This document shows, piece after piece, positions 41,716-53,000 of a stretch of 64,000 nucleotides of DNA. The position numbers were made by a program, and so were the translations under genes. Source of the DNA: Chlamydiales bacterium. Its GTDB lineage: Bacteria; Chlamydiota; Chlamydiia; Chlamydiales; JAJFMA01. Every line of letters starts with the position of its first letter. Within the stretch, counting starts at the first letter, position 1. The notes under the pieces are model-generated. The model was not told the DNA's origin. It searched no databases and worked only from the letters and a program-made list of their open reading frames with translations. Location: positions 80,338 to 144,337 of the forward strand of contig JAUXSF010000011.1 of assembly GCA_030679955.1 (NCBI GenBank). The letters are read 5' to 3'.

Positions 41716-44538
41716 CTAAACCTTAGTGGTGGTGGTCGTCGCCAATACGCTTCGAATAGCCTGTAGCAGGTCATCGCCAAAAATAGGTTTGCTCATACAC
41801 GCGGCATACCCACATTCCTCTACCTTTTGTTTACCTATGTCGTGCACCGATGACAAAAGGATTAATACCATATTTTTGCCTGCCTCAGTCTGTTTAATGG
41901 CTTTAGCTAACGCCAGGCCATCAATATCATCCAGCATGTAGTCAATCAATGCTAAGGTAGGCCTATCCCCATTATTTTTATGTTCTGCTAGATAGTCAAG
42001 GCATTCCTTTGCCCCAGAACAGGAGTGGTATTTTGCTCCCCACCAGTCCAGTAATCTCTCTAATACTTCACGATTAACCTTAAGATCATCAACTACAAGG
42101 ACTTTTACTCCTTCTAAGCATCCCTTTACAATAGGCTCATTGCGCTTAGAATAAAGGAAAGGAAGCTCAACAGAAAACGTTGAACCTTTGCCCTCTACGC
42201 TCTCAAAAGATAGTGACCCGCCCAATAATTGAGCTAGCTGTTTCGAAATCGAAAGGCCTAGGCCTGACCCGCCATACTTGCGGGTGGTAGAAGTATCACC
42301 TTGATAGAACTTTTGAAACACGCCCGCTTGCTTATCTTGGGGAATGCCGATCCCAGTATCCGTTACAGACAACCTAACCACCTGTTGATCAGGCACCTTT
42401 GATACGCATTCCATCTTTAGTAAGATATGACCTTTATGGGTAAACTTCACCGAATTTCCCATAAGATTTGTGATGATTTGTCTAACTCGTGAGCCATCAC
42501 CGCTAACATTGTGCTCTATGTTCTCGTCTATCTGGACCACTAGCTCTAGCCCTTTCTCCTCAATTCGACTGGCGAAGAGATGGGTTACATCTTTAATCAG
42601 GCTGATCAAGTTTATAGGGGCTATTTCGATGCGCATCTCCCCTGCCTCTATTTTTGATAGGTCAAGAATGTCATTGATTAGTTCTAGCAAAATTTTTCCC
42701 GACATCGAGATGCGGCCCAGATACTTTTTCTGCTGATCATTCAATTCTGTTTGCTCTAGTAGCGAGGCCATACCGATTACGCCATTGAGGGGTGTGCGAA
42801 TTTCATGGCTCATATTAGCCAAAAAGGCGCTTTTAGCAATGTTAGCGTCTTCAGCTTTCGCTCGCGCCTGTTCTAATTCTTGGTTGATTTGCTCAATTTT
42901 CCCCATAGACTCTTGTAATTGCTGCTCTTGAAGAACGCGCTGTGTAATATCCGTGCTAATACCCGCTGTGGCATATACAGCACCTTTGTCAGTCTTTAAG
43001 GGCAATTTCACAGCCATGTAATAGTGTACACCGTCGAATTGAACCACCTGCTCTTCAAAAGTTAGCTCAGAGCCTTGTTCAATAACTAATTGGTCCCCAT
43101 GAGAGTACTCTTCGGCGTAGGGCGAGCTAAAAAGCTCCGCGTCAGTTTTCCCTAATATCTCTGCTGCTTTCAAATCGTGGGCGATCTCGAAGGGACGGTT
43201 AACCATTATATAGCGTCCATCCAAACCCTTCAGGTAAATAACAGAGCTGGAGTTATTGATAATTGCTGTGATCAGATCGGCCTTCTTCCTCAGTTCGTCT
43301 TCCTGCTTATTTCGTTCGGTAACATCCCGAAAGACGATGACAGCACCTTCCACATTGGCATCTTTACCTAAAACAGAGCAGGTATAATGGATAGGAAATA
43401 CAGTCCCATCCTTTCTTCGATACCATTCATCGGTAACCTCCACATGGGAGCCATTTACGAGGGAGGCTTGTGGTTCCCGCCCAAGGGGAGACTCTACCTC
43501 GATGTACTCACGTATTTTCGTTCCTAGCAGCTCCTTCTCGGTATATCCAAGCATGGATAAAGCGGCGCTATTGATAAAGGTTACTCTGCCTTGAATATCT
43601 AGACCGTAAATACCTTCTCCCATGCATGCCAGGATGAGTCGATTATGCTCATTCACCTTTTTGAGAGTTGCATAAGCCTTTTCCGACTCTTGCTGCCGTC
43701 TCCTGCCCATTTGTGCATAAAATAGAGTGATGACAGATAAAATGGTTAGTAAAGTTCCAAAAACTAAAATGGCCATTGGATGCGCCAAGATCGATCCGGT
43801 AGGGATACTGGCTTGTAGTTCTTTTTGGCCTATAAGTGCGCCTTCCCAAAACGCGAAGGAAGCAACAGCAGAAATTGCGATAGCCTGGACTGGATACCAC
43901 CAATAGGGTTGCACGGTCTTGCCTTCTCCACGCCAAATGCTGCATAGAACGTAACCCAAACCAAGAAGGCCCAAGGTCAATAACGTGTGCAGGGGCACTC
44001 GTATGTACCAGCTAGAATTAGAGTAAGTAACCGAGGCAAAAAGATCGTCCACCGCCACAGCGGCACCAAGTGCCATGGCTAGGGAGCCTGCGAAATTCAA
44101 TATGGAGCGTGAAGTAAAAGTCCCGCGTTGGTCATTATATGCAGCATAGTACCAAGCACTAAAGCCAAGAAACCCAAATCCTACCACTGAAGCAGCGTAT
44201 AATCGTGGACTCTCATCCGGCGTTATATCCCAAAAAGGATCAAGGGCTAGTAATCCGGTGAACTCGAAGATCAGAGATAACGAAGAGAAGACGAAGGATA
44301 CCAAACCTAAAAAGATAGCGACTGTCTTATTATGAAAAATCAGACCAAAAAGAGCGCCGCCAGACAAGACGATTAACAAAGCTATCACAACGGGCATCAC
44401 AGTAGTCCCAATGACTGTTGCCAACGGTGTGAAGTTAAATACTAAGCGGCTAATCAGAACGAAGAGGCCCAAAAACATCGGCACGCCAGCCAAGAATAGA
44501 AGCACAGCGAGCTTTATCTTAGCCCCATTCATACACAC
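41716..44538 (-). CDS. Membrane hybrid histidine kinase with PAS domains, 940 aa
   Basis: About eight membrane helices (1-~270), two PAS domains (~300-410, with [11 protein letters not shown], and ~425-540), a short coiled coil, a HisKA domain with the phospho-acceptor H578 in [12 protein letters not shown], an HATPase domain (NSVKF N-box, [16 protein letters not shown]) and a C-terminal receiver with D866 in LALIDYML. The receiver could be the relay to the single-domain regulator just downstream. GAGGTG precedes the ATG. It lies 69 bases after pelG in the same direction, so it may be read from the pel operon and sense the signal that controls Pel production. No DNA-binding or GGDEF output is encoded nearby. 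Confidence 0.92.
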   Translation of the reverse strand: MCMNGAKIKLAVLLFLAGVPMFLGLFVLISRLVFNFTPLATVIGTTVMPVVIALLIVLSGGALFGLIFHNKTVAIFLGLVSFVFSSLSLIFEFTGLLALDPFWDITPDESPRLYAASVVGFGFLGFSAWYYAAYNDQRGTFTSRSILNFAGSLAMALGAAVAVDDLFASVTYSNSSWYIRVPLHTLLTLGLLGLGYVLCSIWRGEGKTVQPYWWYPVQAIAISAVASFAFWEGALIGQKELQASIPTGSILAHPMAILVFGTLLTILSVITLFYAQMGRRRQQESEKAYATLKKVNEHNRLILACMGEGIYGLDIQGRVTFINSAALSMLGYTEKELLGTKIREYIEVESPLGREPQASLVNGSHVEVTDEWYRRKDGTVFPIHYTCSVLGKDANVEGAVIVFRDVTERNKQEDELRKKADLITAIINNSSSVIYLKGLDGRYIMVNRPFEIAHDLKAAEILGKTDAELFSSPYAEEYSHGDQLVIEQGSELTFEEQVVQFDGVHYYMAVKLPLKTDKGAVYATAGISTDITQRVLQEQQLQESMGKIEQINQELEQARAKAEDANIAKSAFLANMSHEIRTPLNGVIGMASLLEQTELNDQQKKYLGRISMSGKILLELINDILDLSKIEAGEMRIEIAPINLISLIKDVTHLFASRIEEKGLELVVQIDENIEHNVSGDGSRVRQIITNLMGNSVKFTHKGHILLKMECVSKVPDQQVVRLSVTDTGIGIPQDKQAGVFQKFYQGDTSTTRKYGGSGLGLSISKQLAQLLGGSLSFESVEGKGSTFSVELPFLYSKRNEPIVKGCLEGVKVLVVDDLKVNREVLERLLDWWGAKYHSCSGAKECLDYLAEHKNNGDRPTLALIDYMLDDIDGLALAKAIKQTEAGKNMVLILLSSVHDIGKQKVEECGYAACMSKPIFGDDLLQAIRSVLATTTTTKV

Positions 44539-44607
44539 CTCGTGTTAGATCTGAAAGCGGGACATTTTATAATGAGCGTCCACTAAGTCCACAAATATCG
44601 CCGCACT

Positions 44608-45984
44608 CTATATAGCCGTATTATTGACTACAAAGGTGTTATACGGCAATTGGCGAACGTAGCGCTCCAGGATAACGGCTGCCACCAGAAAGGTCACCAC
44701 GCAGGAGAGAAAGTATCCATAGCCATAGAAAGGAAAACCTAACCACACCGACATACAAGTGAATAACCCGTTGGTTATCAGGAATGTTGTCGCGACAATG
44801 AGTCCACCACGGCGGTAATCGAAATAAGAGAGAAAAATACAGATAAAAAGGTGAAAAATATGAAAGGTGACACCCAAAACACCATAGCGGAACATGCCCA
44901 GACCCGCGAGGCTTAAACCCAGAGAAGTGAATATCTTAGGCGCCATAGCCAGAACGACCGTGCATATAAAGGCTTGGAGTAGAATTACTCCCCTACCAAT
45001 GTCCATTAAGGCCACTTCTAATTTTGCATGATACTTTTGTATGGTTTTAAAACTTCGATGGCCCAGGACGCCACGGTAAAAACGCAGATAAACTTCAAAA
45101 AAATAAGTTTCCTGGTTCATCACAAACACTGCCATACTAGGAACGATTGTCAGATATGCCAGAAACATAGCACTGTCATAGTGCGGGTACATGATAAAGC
45201 CATCTGGAGAAGTCTCTCCCTGCGGAGACATCCACATAATCCACTTGTCGATCCATGCGCCACAGGAATATAGAAGTGCTGTGAGCGCTACGTCCCAGTA
45301 TTTGGGCAAATAGCTGACAACTTTAAAGACATTTCTGAACTCTTTGGGATACTCTGAAAACACCTGCGCGATAATAGCGGCGATGATAAAGGCGAAACCC
45401 AAGCTAAACCCAAACAGCATGCCAGAAATATGGAAAGAATCCGCCAAAGCAACTGTAGAGAGTACCGAGATAGTTAGGCCTACCAGAAAAGATAGCGTGA
45501 TGGTGAGATAGTTTTTTAGGGCTGACAAAAAAACCGATACTATGTTGGTCGTACTAACAACTAAGAAGTGCACGACAGCCATCGCCGATTCGGTCCATGT
45601 CAGCTTGGTATATCCAAAGTAAAACAACATGGCTACTGGCGTCAGAATAAGAAACATAATCGTCAGCGAGCCACCAATAAGCCCTGGAGCCATTCGCAGG
45701 TCACTACTGTAAACGCAATCAGCGAGGTACCTTGTGGTCAGTATCAAGATAGGGCTACAAAACACTGCCGAAAAGCAAAAGTTATACATGATGACATTGC
45801 GAAACTCCGCCACTTCGGTGACATACGTCACATGGCTAGTGAAAAGAAAAACAGTACCGAGGGCGATAATGGTCAATAGCCAAGGCCCAGAGCTCACCAC
45901 CGCAGCGTGCAAATAGCCCTGCAAGCTTCCGGAAAGTGTTTCTTTTTGCGTCAAACGCCTTAAAACGAATCCAATACCAGCCAT
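44608..45984 (-). CDS. pelG: PelG, Pel polysaccharide inner-membrane transporter, 458 aa
   Basis: A polytopic MOP/Wzx-like membrane protein with about 12 helices that forms the inner-membrane Pel synthase/export complex with PelD, PelE and PelF. The N-terminus MAGIGFVLRRL is a PelG signature, and the length matches P. aeruginosa PelG (about 456). AGGATAG precedes the ATG. It lies 53 bases after pelF and ends the pel cluster; the hybrid kinase follows. Confidence 0.93.
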   Translation of the reverse strand: MAGIGFVLRRLTQKETLSGSLQGYLHAAVVSSGPWLLTIIALGTVFLFTSHVTYVTEVAEFRNVIMYNFCFSAVFCSPILILTTRYLADCVYSSDLRMAPGLIGGSLTIMFLILTPVAMLFYFGYTKLTWTESAMAVVHFLVVSTTNIVSVFLSALKNYLTITLSFLVGLTISVLSTVALADSFHISGMLFGFSLGFAFIIAAIIAQVFSEYPKEFRNVFKVVSYLPKYWDVALTALLYSCGAWIDKWIMWMSPQGETSPDGFIMYPHYDSAMFLAYLTIVPSMAVFVMNQETYFFEVYLRFYRGVLGHRSFKTIQKYHAKLEVALMDIGRGVILLQAFICTVVLAMAPKIFTSLGLSLAGLGMFRYGVLGVTFHIFHLFICIFLSYFDYRRGGLIVATTFLITNGLFTCMSVWLGFPFYGYGYFLSCVVTFLVAAVILERYVRQLPYNTFVVNNTAI

Positions 45985-46037
45985 GCTATCCTAACCTATC
46001 CTATTTCTCGACTTAGCTTTTTAACCTCATAAACGCA

Positions 46038-47546
46038 TTAAGTAGATAACGCTACCGTCGGCTGTAGTAGCCCCTCGTAAATCTCTTTATAAGCAGCGCC
46101 TTGAGCAGCAACTTGGTAATAAGCTTCCACCCTCTTTTTCATAGCAATGCAGCATTTGTCATAATAGGGTTTGTCGGTAAGCAGCTTGTAAACGGCATCA
46201 GCTACTTGCTCTGGATTCGACAGCGATACAATATCCCCCGCCTGCCCCAAAGGAGGATACTCATTGGCGCGGCCAAAAATCATCTCTCTACACGCACCTA
46301 CATCGGTAGCGACAGAGGGGATGCCCACTGCCCCTGCTTCCAACATTACAAGTGGTTGTGCTTCGCTAATACTTGTCAGCACACCCACATCAATCTTGGG
46401 TAAGTAATCGGCAATCTTAACTTTTCCGGTAAAAGTGAGTATGTTATCGAGCCCAAGGTGCTTCGCAAGTAAAACGCACTCTTGGTAATAGGCAGGATCT
46501 TCATCCGTCGGACCCATGACATAGGCCTGGAGGTTTGGTATCTTTGCCTTTAAAATGCTGCAGGCATTGATGTAGGTCTTGATATCTTTAATAGGAACCA
46601 CGCGACCAATAAGAGCTATGGTTGGCCTATCCTGAGGGATGCGTTCGATGACAGAGTAGCGTGGGTAGTCGATGCCATTGGGGATAATGAGCATTTTTTC
46701 CGGGTCAGCGCCATCCATGAGCTGCAGTTCCTGATTGCCCTCATATAACGTGATAATTTTGGTGCTACATTCATAGGCTAATTTAGAGTATCCGGCGAAG
46801 CTATCGATCCAATAATCCTTTAAATCGCGTTCATAGCGTGGCTTAGAGATACTCAAGTTACTGCCACGCGCATCATCCAACCAGCTTGCTGCTGTAATCT
46901 CGATACGTCGTTCATTGGTATAGATGCCGTGCTCGGTAATAATGGCGGGACGGCCAGTTTCCAAATGGGCACGAGTCAGATAAAGGCCCGCATAGCCAGT
47001 GCAAAGTGTGTGGTAAATGCGGCATTCGGGAAGGTCACCCAATAAAACTGAGTAAAAGCCCCCTAAGGTTCCTCGCCAGGTCCAAAAGTAATTAAGGAAA
47101 CTGCTTTCAGACATCGTCTCCAGATACATGCGCACCAACATATTCCATGCGTCGGGAGACTCCAAAAGAACTTCTGCCCCCAATGGTACTCCTGGCCGCT
47201 TTAGAGCTTCCATAATCTTGCGCAAAACTTTCAGGCTAGCTCGGTGCTGCAGCGTTAAAAGTGGCAGTTCCAGTGAACGGAACAGGTCTTCGCTAGTTTT
47301 CTTGTCCAGCGACGGAACACCTGTGGGTAACTTCTGAAGTACTATATTTGTTAAACCAATGACATTAGAAGGTAGCTGATACTTCATCTCCCCCATACCC
47401 TTTGGGGGTAGCAAACACACAAGATGAAAGGTAAGATCGGGCTGTGAACGCAGAAGCTCATGCGTCCACGTAGATATGCCTCCTGCGACGTAAGGGTAGC
47501 TGCCTTCTAGAATAATGCAGACATCAGCAATTTGCCCTTCAGCCAT
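46038..47546 (-). CDS. pelF: PelF, Pel polysaccharide glycosyltransferase, 502 aa
   Basis: A cytosolic GT4-family glycosyltransferase that polymerises the Pel chain from nucleotide sugar. The N-terminal signature ADVCIILEGSYPYVAGGISTW is the PelF hallmark. The GT-B C-terminal half has IALIGRVVPIKDIKTYI and SISEAQPLVMLEAGAVGIPSVATD with the ExxxxxxxE-type motif. I place the start at 47546 (MAEGQIADV), where GGGGG precedes the ATG; the in-frame ATG at 47573 lies well inside pelE. The overlap with pelE is 8 bases. The length matches other PelF proteins. Confidence 0.95.
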   Translation of the reverse strand: MAEGQIADVCIILEGSYPYVAGGISTWTHELLRSQPDLTFHLVCLLPPKGMGEMKYQLPSNVIGLTNIVLQKLPTGVPSLDKKTSEDLFRSLELPLLTLQHRASLKVLRKIMEALKRPGVPLGAEVLLESPDAWNMLVRMYLETMSESSFLNYFWTWRGTLGGFYSVLLGDLPECRIYHTLCTGYAGLYLTRAHLETGRPAIITEHGIYTNERRIEITAASWLDDARGSNLSISKPRYERDLKDYWIDSFAGYSKLAYECSTKIITLYEGNQELQLMDGADPEKMLIIPNGIDYPRYSVIERIPQDRPTIALIGRVVPIKDIKTYINACSILKAKIPNLQAYVMGPTDEDPAYYQECVLLAKHLGLDNILTFTGKVKIADYLPKIDVGVLTSISEAQPLVMLEAGAVGIPSVATDVGACREMIFGRANEYPPLGQAGDIVSLSNPEQVADAVYKLLTDKPYYDKCCIAMKKRVEAYYQVAAQGAAYKEIYEGLLQPTVALST

Positions 47547-48651
47547 AAAGCGCCCCCACTTTAACCGGCTCAATATGACCTCGAGACCATATCATCAGCA
47601 AGTCTTTGGTTTCTTCGCTCTCAAACTCCTCCTTAGCCATATCAGCCAGTCCCTTGCTAGCAAACTGGCGCAAATCGTCATAGCGTTTTAGGCGAAACAG
47701 AGCTTCGCCATAAAGATTCAGCACATCTAGCATCATTTCATGCGCGTTATCTATCCAAGGGCTCAGAACCGCAATCGTCGCCTCTGCATTGCTCTCCGCT
47801 AAGTAAAGACGAGCCAAGTGCGTAGCTATAAAAGCTGAAGAATGGGGACCGGAATTGATTTTCTCATAGGCGGTAATAGCTAGGTTGCGCATTCTAGCGG
47901 TACGCTCAGGCCCCATGATATGTGAGAGAGCAAAGGCATAAGCGTGGTTAGCAAAAGCCTCAATGGTATCGAAGTCATCTGGATGCTTCTCTAAGTCCGC
48001 TTCAACAATTTTAAAACGTGCGTGATACTTCTCCTCTAGCGCCACCATAGCGGTAGCGGCTAGCACGCGGACGCTATTGTTGCTATCCTGCAAACCGACA
48101 CGTAGGACTTCTGTTAGCTCAGGGGAAAAGTAGCGCAGGCAAACGCTGATAACCGCACGCTTTTGCATCATGGATCCGTAAGCCATAACATCCATAAAGG
48201 GAATGGGTGTTGTATCGGCATCTACCCTGTCCAGTCCAGTGCGTAGGCGGTGCGACGCCTCGGCAATTGGGTGATCATCGAATTCCGGAAGTAACTCGTC
48301 CAGTAGCGCTTTGGGATCGATAAGGCGATGCGGAAATAAGCAGTAGATGATGGCGCTGAGAAGAGTAATAATCAGCCCAATAGGCCCTAAAAAGGTGGCA
48401 AAGATCGCTGCTAGCGCCCAGTAGCGTATATCGCGCTGCTTCCTTTTAAAATCCCACACAAAGGCATAAAGAGCTGCAAGGACAAGGACATGACCTAATA
48501 GCAGGGCGATAAAGGGAATAAGCCCTGCAAATGCAAGTGTCCACAACCATAGGTCTAGCACTGTTAGTGGGCACATCCAAAATAAAAAGGATCGAATAGA
48601 TTCCTGGATGACGACTGACTTCAAAGCTGTTTCTGGAGATTGTGCGTCCAT
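47539..48651 (-). CDS. pelE: PelE, Pel synthase-complex TPR membrane protein, 370 aa
   Basis: Three N-terminal membrane helices (~24-70, 78-110) are followed by a soluble helical-repeat region (~135-360) with TPR- and HEAT-like units (SVRVLAATAMVALEE, EATIAVLSPWIDNA, LNLYGEALFRLKRYDDL). PelE proteins bridge PelD and PelF in the inner-membrane complex. Sequence identity between PelE proteins is low, so the call depends on position between pelD and pelF as well as on topology. AAGG precedes the ATG, 6 bases after pelD. Confidence 0.88.
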   Translation of the reverse strand: MDAQSPETALKSVVIQESIRSFLFWMCPLTVLDLWLWTLAFAGLIPFIALLLGHVLVLAALYAFVWDFKRKQRDIRYWALAAIFATFLGPIGLIITLLSAIIYCLFPHRLIDPKALLDELLPEFDDHPIAEASHRLRTGLDRVDADTTPIPFMDVMAYGSMMQKRAVISVCLRYFSPELTEVLRVGLQDSNNSVRVLAATAMVALEEKYHARFKIVEADLEKHPDDFDTIEAFANHAYAFALSHIMGPERTARMRNLAITAYEKINSGPHSSAFIATHLARLYLAESNAEATIAVLSPWIDNAHEMMLDVLNLYGEALFRLKRYDDLRQFASKGLADMAKEEFESEETKDLLMIWSRGHIEPVKVGALYG

Positions 48652-48657
48652 AAAGCC

Positions 48658-50019
48658 TTAATTTTTTTTAGCCACGATAACAGCGGGTTCTACAATCGCT
48701 TCGACTCTTTGTGTGATCTTAAGAGAACGCAAATATTCATTCTGTTCGACAGCACTAATGATTTGAAAAGCGAGTTCCGTCGCTGCTTCCTTGGATGTTT
48801 GTGGCATCAGCACTGCTAATTGCGTATTTCGTCGGCCGCCCTTAAACAGCTGGCCTGGCGCAATGAGAGGTTCGATCAGGCGAGCTAAGGCTTCCTCGTG
48901 GGCAAATTCAGCCTCTACGCCTGCCTCAATGCTAATAGCCGAAAGGGGCTGGGATGTTGCTTGCATAAGAATCTGCAAATAGCGGCGTTGCTCTTTAAAG
49001 AACGCCATGGAGTATACTCCTTCAGTTTCTGAAAAGAGAGTATTGCGCTCCAAAGCTCTAAAGCGCCGAGCATGTGCGTAGGCAATACCAACAATCTCAC
49101 ACAGCGCCTGAAAAGCTTCTAGCGTATTCACGTTAAGTTCTAGGAAGTCGACTTCTTCGACCTTGACCATACCAAGAAGCTGCTTCTTTTCGGGATCAAA
49201 CAGGGGTCCGGCCAAAACGCCCTGTCCCTGCAGGATCTCTTCATCTTTGGGGTCAATAGCAACTACAAGTCGGCGCTGAACACCCACCGCTTGATAGAGG
49301 GGTGTCTCCGTGGAAATGCGGCGTTGATAGATGTCTGATTCGTTCCACCCATGCGAGGTAGCGATCTCAAAGCCATTTTGACCGAGGGCAAAAACAGAGA
49401 ACTTTTTTGGGCTGAGTGCCAAGTAGAAGATTTTGTCCAAATCTAACAGGATTTGTGAAGGCGATACGGCTTGGAGATAGTGAAAGGTCTTGTAGATGGA
49501 CGCGACGGTCTTTCTTTGGCTGGCCAGCAGGCGGTCTTGGTGCTCTTTAGTGGCCTTTAGCTTTTGGTAGGCATTGAAAACCACAGTCGCTTGTTCGGTA
49601 AGTTCATCCAATCTATCTGCCAGCTGGATCTTTTGCCCCTCCACGCGCAGACGCATTTCACCCAAAATAAAGGCGGCAACAAACCATAGAAAGGGCACCT
49701 TGGCAATGTGTAGTTGATAGTCAAAAAGTGTCTCATTGTAGACCTGCGGAGGCATATTACCCACATAAAGGGCTAAACTACACAGAAAGGCGGCAGCGAT
49801 ACCTTCAACCGTGCCATATTGCACCGCAATCAATAGAACAATGGCCCAGAAGGGATGTGGGGAAATGTTCATAAAGCGCTCGCCAGCGCCCCAATAGTAA
49901 TCTCCAGCAATCAAAACAGCTAGTAAGGCCAAAGTCTCAACAATCGCCGAAAAACGCAGGCCCAAAAACTTACGCTTTTTTCGCTTTGCAACCAGATCTG
50001 GAATTTGCTCAACAGTCAT
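48658..50019 (-). CDS. pelD: PelD, Pel regulatory subunit without the c-di-GMP site, 453 aa
   Basis: The architecture is that of PelD: about four N-terminal membrane helices (~22-130), a coiled-coil stretch (~135-170), a GAF domain (~175-320) and a degenerate GGDEF domain (~330-440). The length equals P. aeruginosa PelD (about 455). In that protein an RxxD inhibitory-type site in the GGDEF part binds c-di-GMP and switches on synthesis. I find no RxxD anywhere in this protein; the likely equivalent stretch reads GGRRNTQLAVLMP. It lies 13 bases after pelB. The call is firm, the loss of ligand binding is inferred. Confidence 0.92.
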   Translation of the reverse strand: MTVEQIPDLVAKRKKRKFLGLRFSAIVETLALLAVLIAGDYYWGAGERFMNISPHPFWAIVLLIAVQYGTVEGIAAAFLCSLALYVGNMPPQVYNETLFDYQLHIAKVPFLWFVAAFILGEMRLRVEGQKIQLADRLDELTEQATVVFNAYQKLKATKEHQDRLLASQRKTVASIYKTFHYLQAVSPSQILLDLDKIFYLALSPKKFSVFALGQNGFEIATSHGWNESDIYQRRISTETPLYQAVGVQRRLVVAIDPKDEEILQGQGVLAGPLFDPEKKQLLGMVKVEEVDFLELNVNTLEAFQALCEIVGIAYAHARRFRALERNTLFSETEGVYSMAFFKEQRRYLQILMQATSQPLSAISIEAGVEAEFAHEEALARLIEPLIAPGQLFKGGRRNTQLAVLMPQTSKEAATELAFQIISAVEQNEYLRSLKITQRVEAIVEPAVIVAKKN

Positions 50020-50032
50020 TTAACTTGTTATC

Positions 50033-53000
50033 CTAAAAGGGTTGTCTTAGGTCAATGGAGAGGCTATCTATAGCGGAAGAGGAAGCTTCGGAACTAACAC
50101 TGTGATAGTAGAACAATCTGGCCTGAAAGCAGCCTTTTTTGCCCCAGACTAGTCCAAAATTACCCATAATACCTCCATGGCTAGCTGCATAGTCATAGCC
50201 ATAGCCAAGGGCACCCTCCATAAACCAGCATTCCGACCATTTTTTGGTAAAGAAAACATCCGCCGTATACATCTCGCGGTTGGAAAGCCCCAACGGTATA
50301 TAGGTTGTGCCTGCTGCTGTTGTTTTCTCTAATTGCCACAACACATGTTCCTTATCGAGAGTATAGTTCAAACCCATTTCAGCATTCCGGCCCCACATTT
50401 TCACGAAGCAGTTGTGTGGGGATAGTCGGTAGAGCACTCCTGCCTGTAGTGTATAGGAGGTTGCGGCCTTTTGGTCTACTTCTAGATCAAACTGACTATA
50501 GGTTAAGGAGCCATAAAGCTCCGTGCGGGGATAAAGCTTCTGCGTTCGTGCTATTCCCGCATGGTGGCGAACACCGCGCTGGATGGTCGATGGTAATAGG
50601 TCCCAGCATGGCTCGCGATAGGCAGCCGCTACAACCGTCGTTCCGCAAGGATCTGGAATAGAGATTTTTAGGCCCGCGCCAATAACATCCTGACCCAATA
50701 GCATGGCAGCATCGAGAACACCTCCGCCGCATAGATCCTGCAAAATACCTACAACGCCGCGCTGTCGGTAGCCATCAAAGACTGTGACATCACCGGTACT
50801 AAAATGAATAAAATCGCGCAAGAAGACGTGGTCATTCTCCGCATGAACATAGAGTCGTCGGCACGGCCACACATAGTCTTCAATATGAAAGCGCTCTAGT
50901 TGCTCATGTTGGCCTAAGCTGGAACGTGTTTCCTCGTTCACCAGCACAAAGCCATCATGATCGTTGAACACAGCATCGCGCAGGTCACTAAGGATGGTTC
51001 GGTTTGGCTCAAGGTCGATGGCCCGATCAAGCCAGCATAACGTAGCGCGCCAATCACCGGCAGCTAACTCCAGATCAGCAGTAGTAACAGCTAAGGAGGC
51101 GTTACCAGGAAACACTTCCACATAATCGGCAGCTTCACATAAAGCCTGGGCAACTTCATTAGTAACTTTTAGCAGCTGCAGGCGAGCAATATGCAATGCG
51201 GCGATGGCATCCTCATTCTCCTCCCAGAGATCTGTATTTGAAGCTACTGCAAAGCCTTCCATGATCATTCTGCATGCTTCATCATAGCATTCGACGGTCA
51301 TAAGAACTTGGGCAACCTCAGAATAGAGGGATATCTTGTCAGGATAGCTCTCAAGCAAATCATAATAGTGATCAAGAGCCACAGAATAATACTCAAGCTG
51401 ATCATAGACCTGTGCGACAAGTACATTTTCCTCGAAGGTCAACTCCTCAAGAACGAGAAGATGATCTAGAGCTCTCCAAAAAAAACAATTGGCCTCGTCG
51501 TAACACTTATCGTACAAAAGGATTTCGCCATAAGTGTAGTAAACGCGAGGGTCGCCAGGATGCTGTGCTAGGAAGGATGTTAGGTAAAAGCGCGCAGAGC
51601 AGTAATCCCCTTTAGAAAAGGCGATAAGCCCTAGTTCTCGCAGAAGACCAAGGTTATCCGGCTCAAGTTCTAACGCACGCATGAAAAGGTTTTCCGCTCC
51701 ATCAATGTAAGACGCATCCTGAGCTAACTTTGCCCACTCAACAAGGCGTTTTGGCGTAGTGGCTTCATCGGCAATGAATCCATCAATCATCTCCATCGCC
51801 TCTTCCTTTTGCTCCAACGCAAGCAAAGCGATAAAGTGAGCATCAGCAATGGCAGGAACGCTTAAGTCATCGATCGTGTCATGTTTCACGACATCTAGAA
51901 CAAGGTTGTGGTGTTCGATATCAGTCAGATACTTTACCCAATTGGCTTCTTCAGAAACGGAACCGGTAAGCGCTTGCTCAGCCATCCAATGTGCTTGGGC
52001 GGGCTTAGGATGCGCACCCCAAATGCCCAATAACGCTTGCATATCACTGCTAGCAAAAGCTGCATTTAATGAAAGCCTGCGGAAGATTGGCTCAGCAAGT
52101 TCTTTAAGGTCCTCGTCTATCAGCGTGGATCCCAGATTACGTAGTTCGGTACGGCGCACGTTGGGATCTACAAGCTCGTGTTGTATCACCTCGGTCAGCT
52201 CAGTACGCAATTCAGGTCGTGTATTTTCCAGATAGGCTAGGGCTTCCACATATAGAATAGTCGTTTCAGGGCTAGAGTTAGACTTGAATAACCTCCTAAG
52301 AGTCTCCAAGCCTGTTTCATCACCAGAGATCACCTGAGCACTGGCGAGGAGTGCTTCGTTGACAGTGTTGGAATACATCTTGTAGAGTTTTTCAGCGGCT
52401 CGTAATGCTATTTCGCTATAGCGTCTCTTATAGGCCGCCTCATATACCCCGCGAAGAACATCGGCAGATATTTCGTGTGAGCTGCTTAGCCACTCCAGAA
52501 CTTGTTGAGTATCCCCTTTTGCAGCCCGAAATAGCATCCAAGCCGCATCGACCTCTATAGGAGGAATCGCCAAAGTACGTTTTAATGGCTCAACTAGTTC
52601 TATGCCCATATCTTCCATATGGAAGCTCACCAACATCACGGCAAGGTGAAAGATTTCCCCAGGAGGAAAACCCTGCATGGTGTGGATGGAGTGCAAAGCA
52701 CGTTGTGCCAAATCAGTTAGTCCGCGCACTTCAAGTAGCGGAGCCAAGGCTCCCTGGTCACGACCCGTCAGACGTGCATTTATTTGATTGTACTGTTCAG
52801 TAGCTTCTGCCTCAGAAATATCGCCAGCGCCCAATGCTAAAGCAAATAATAAAGCAGGGTACGACTGTAGATAGCTTTCTCCAAGCTGGCGTCGAAGCTG
52901 TTCCGCTAACGACGGTTCATCCATTTGGATGGCTCGCATGGCCACATCCATCAACTCGGACATGCCAACATGCTGCAAATCAACGGCGGAGAGCATCTGA

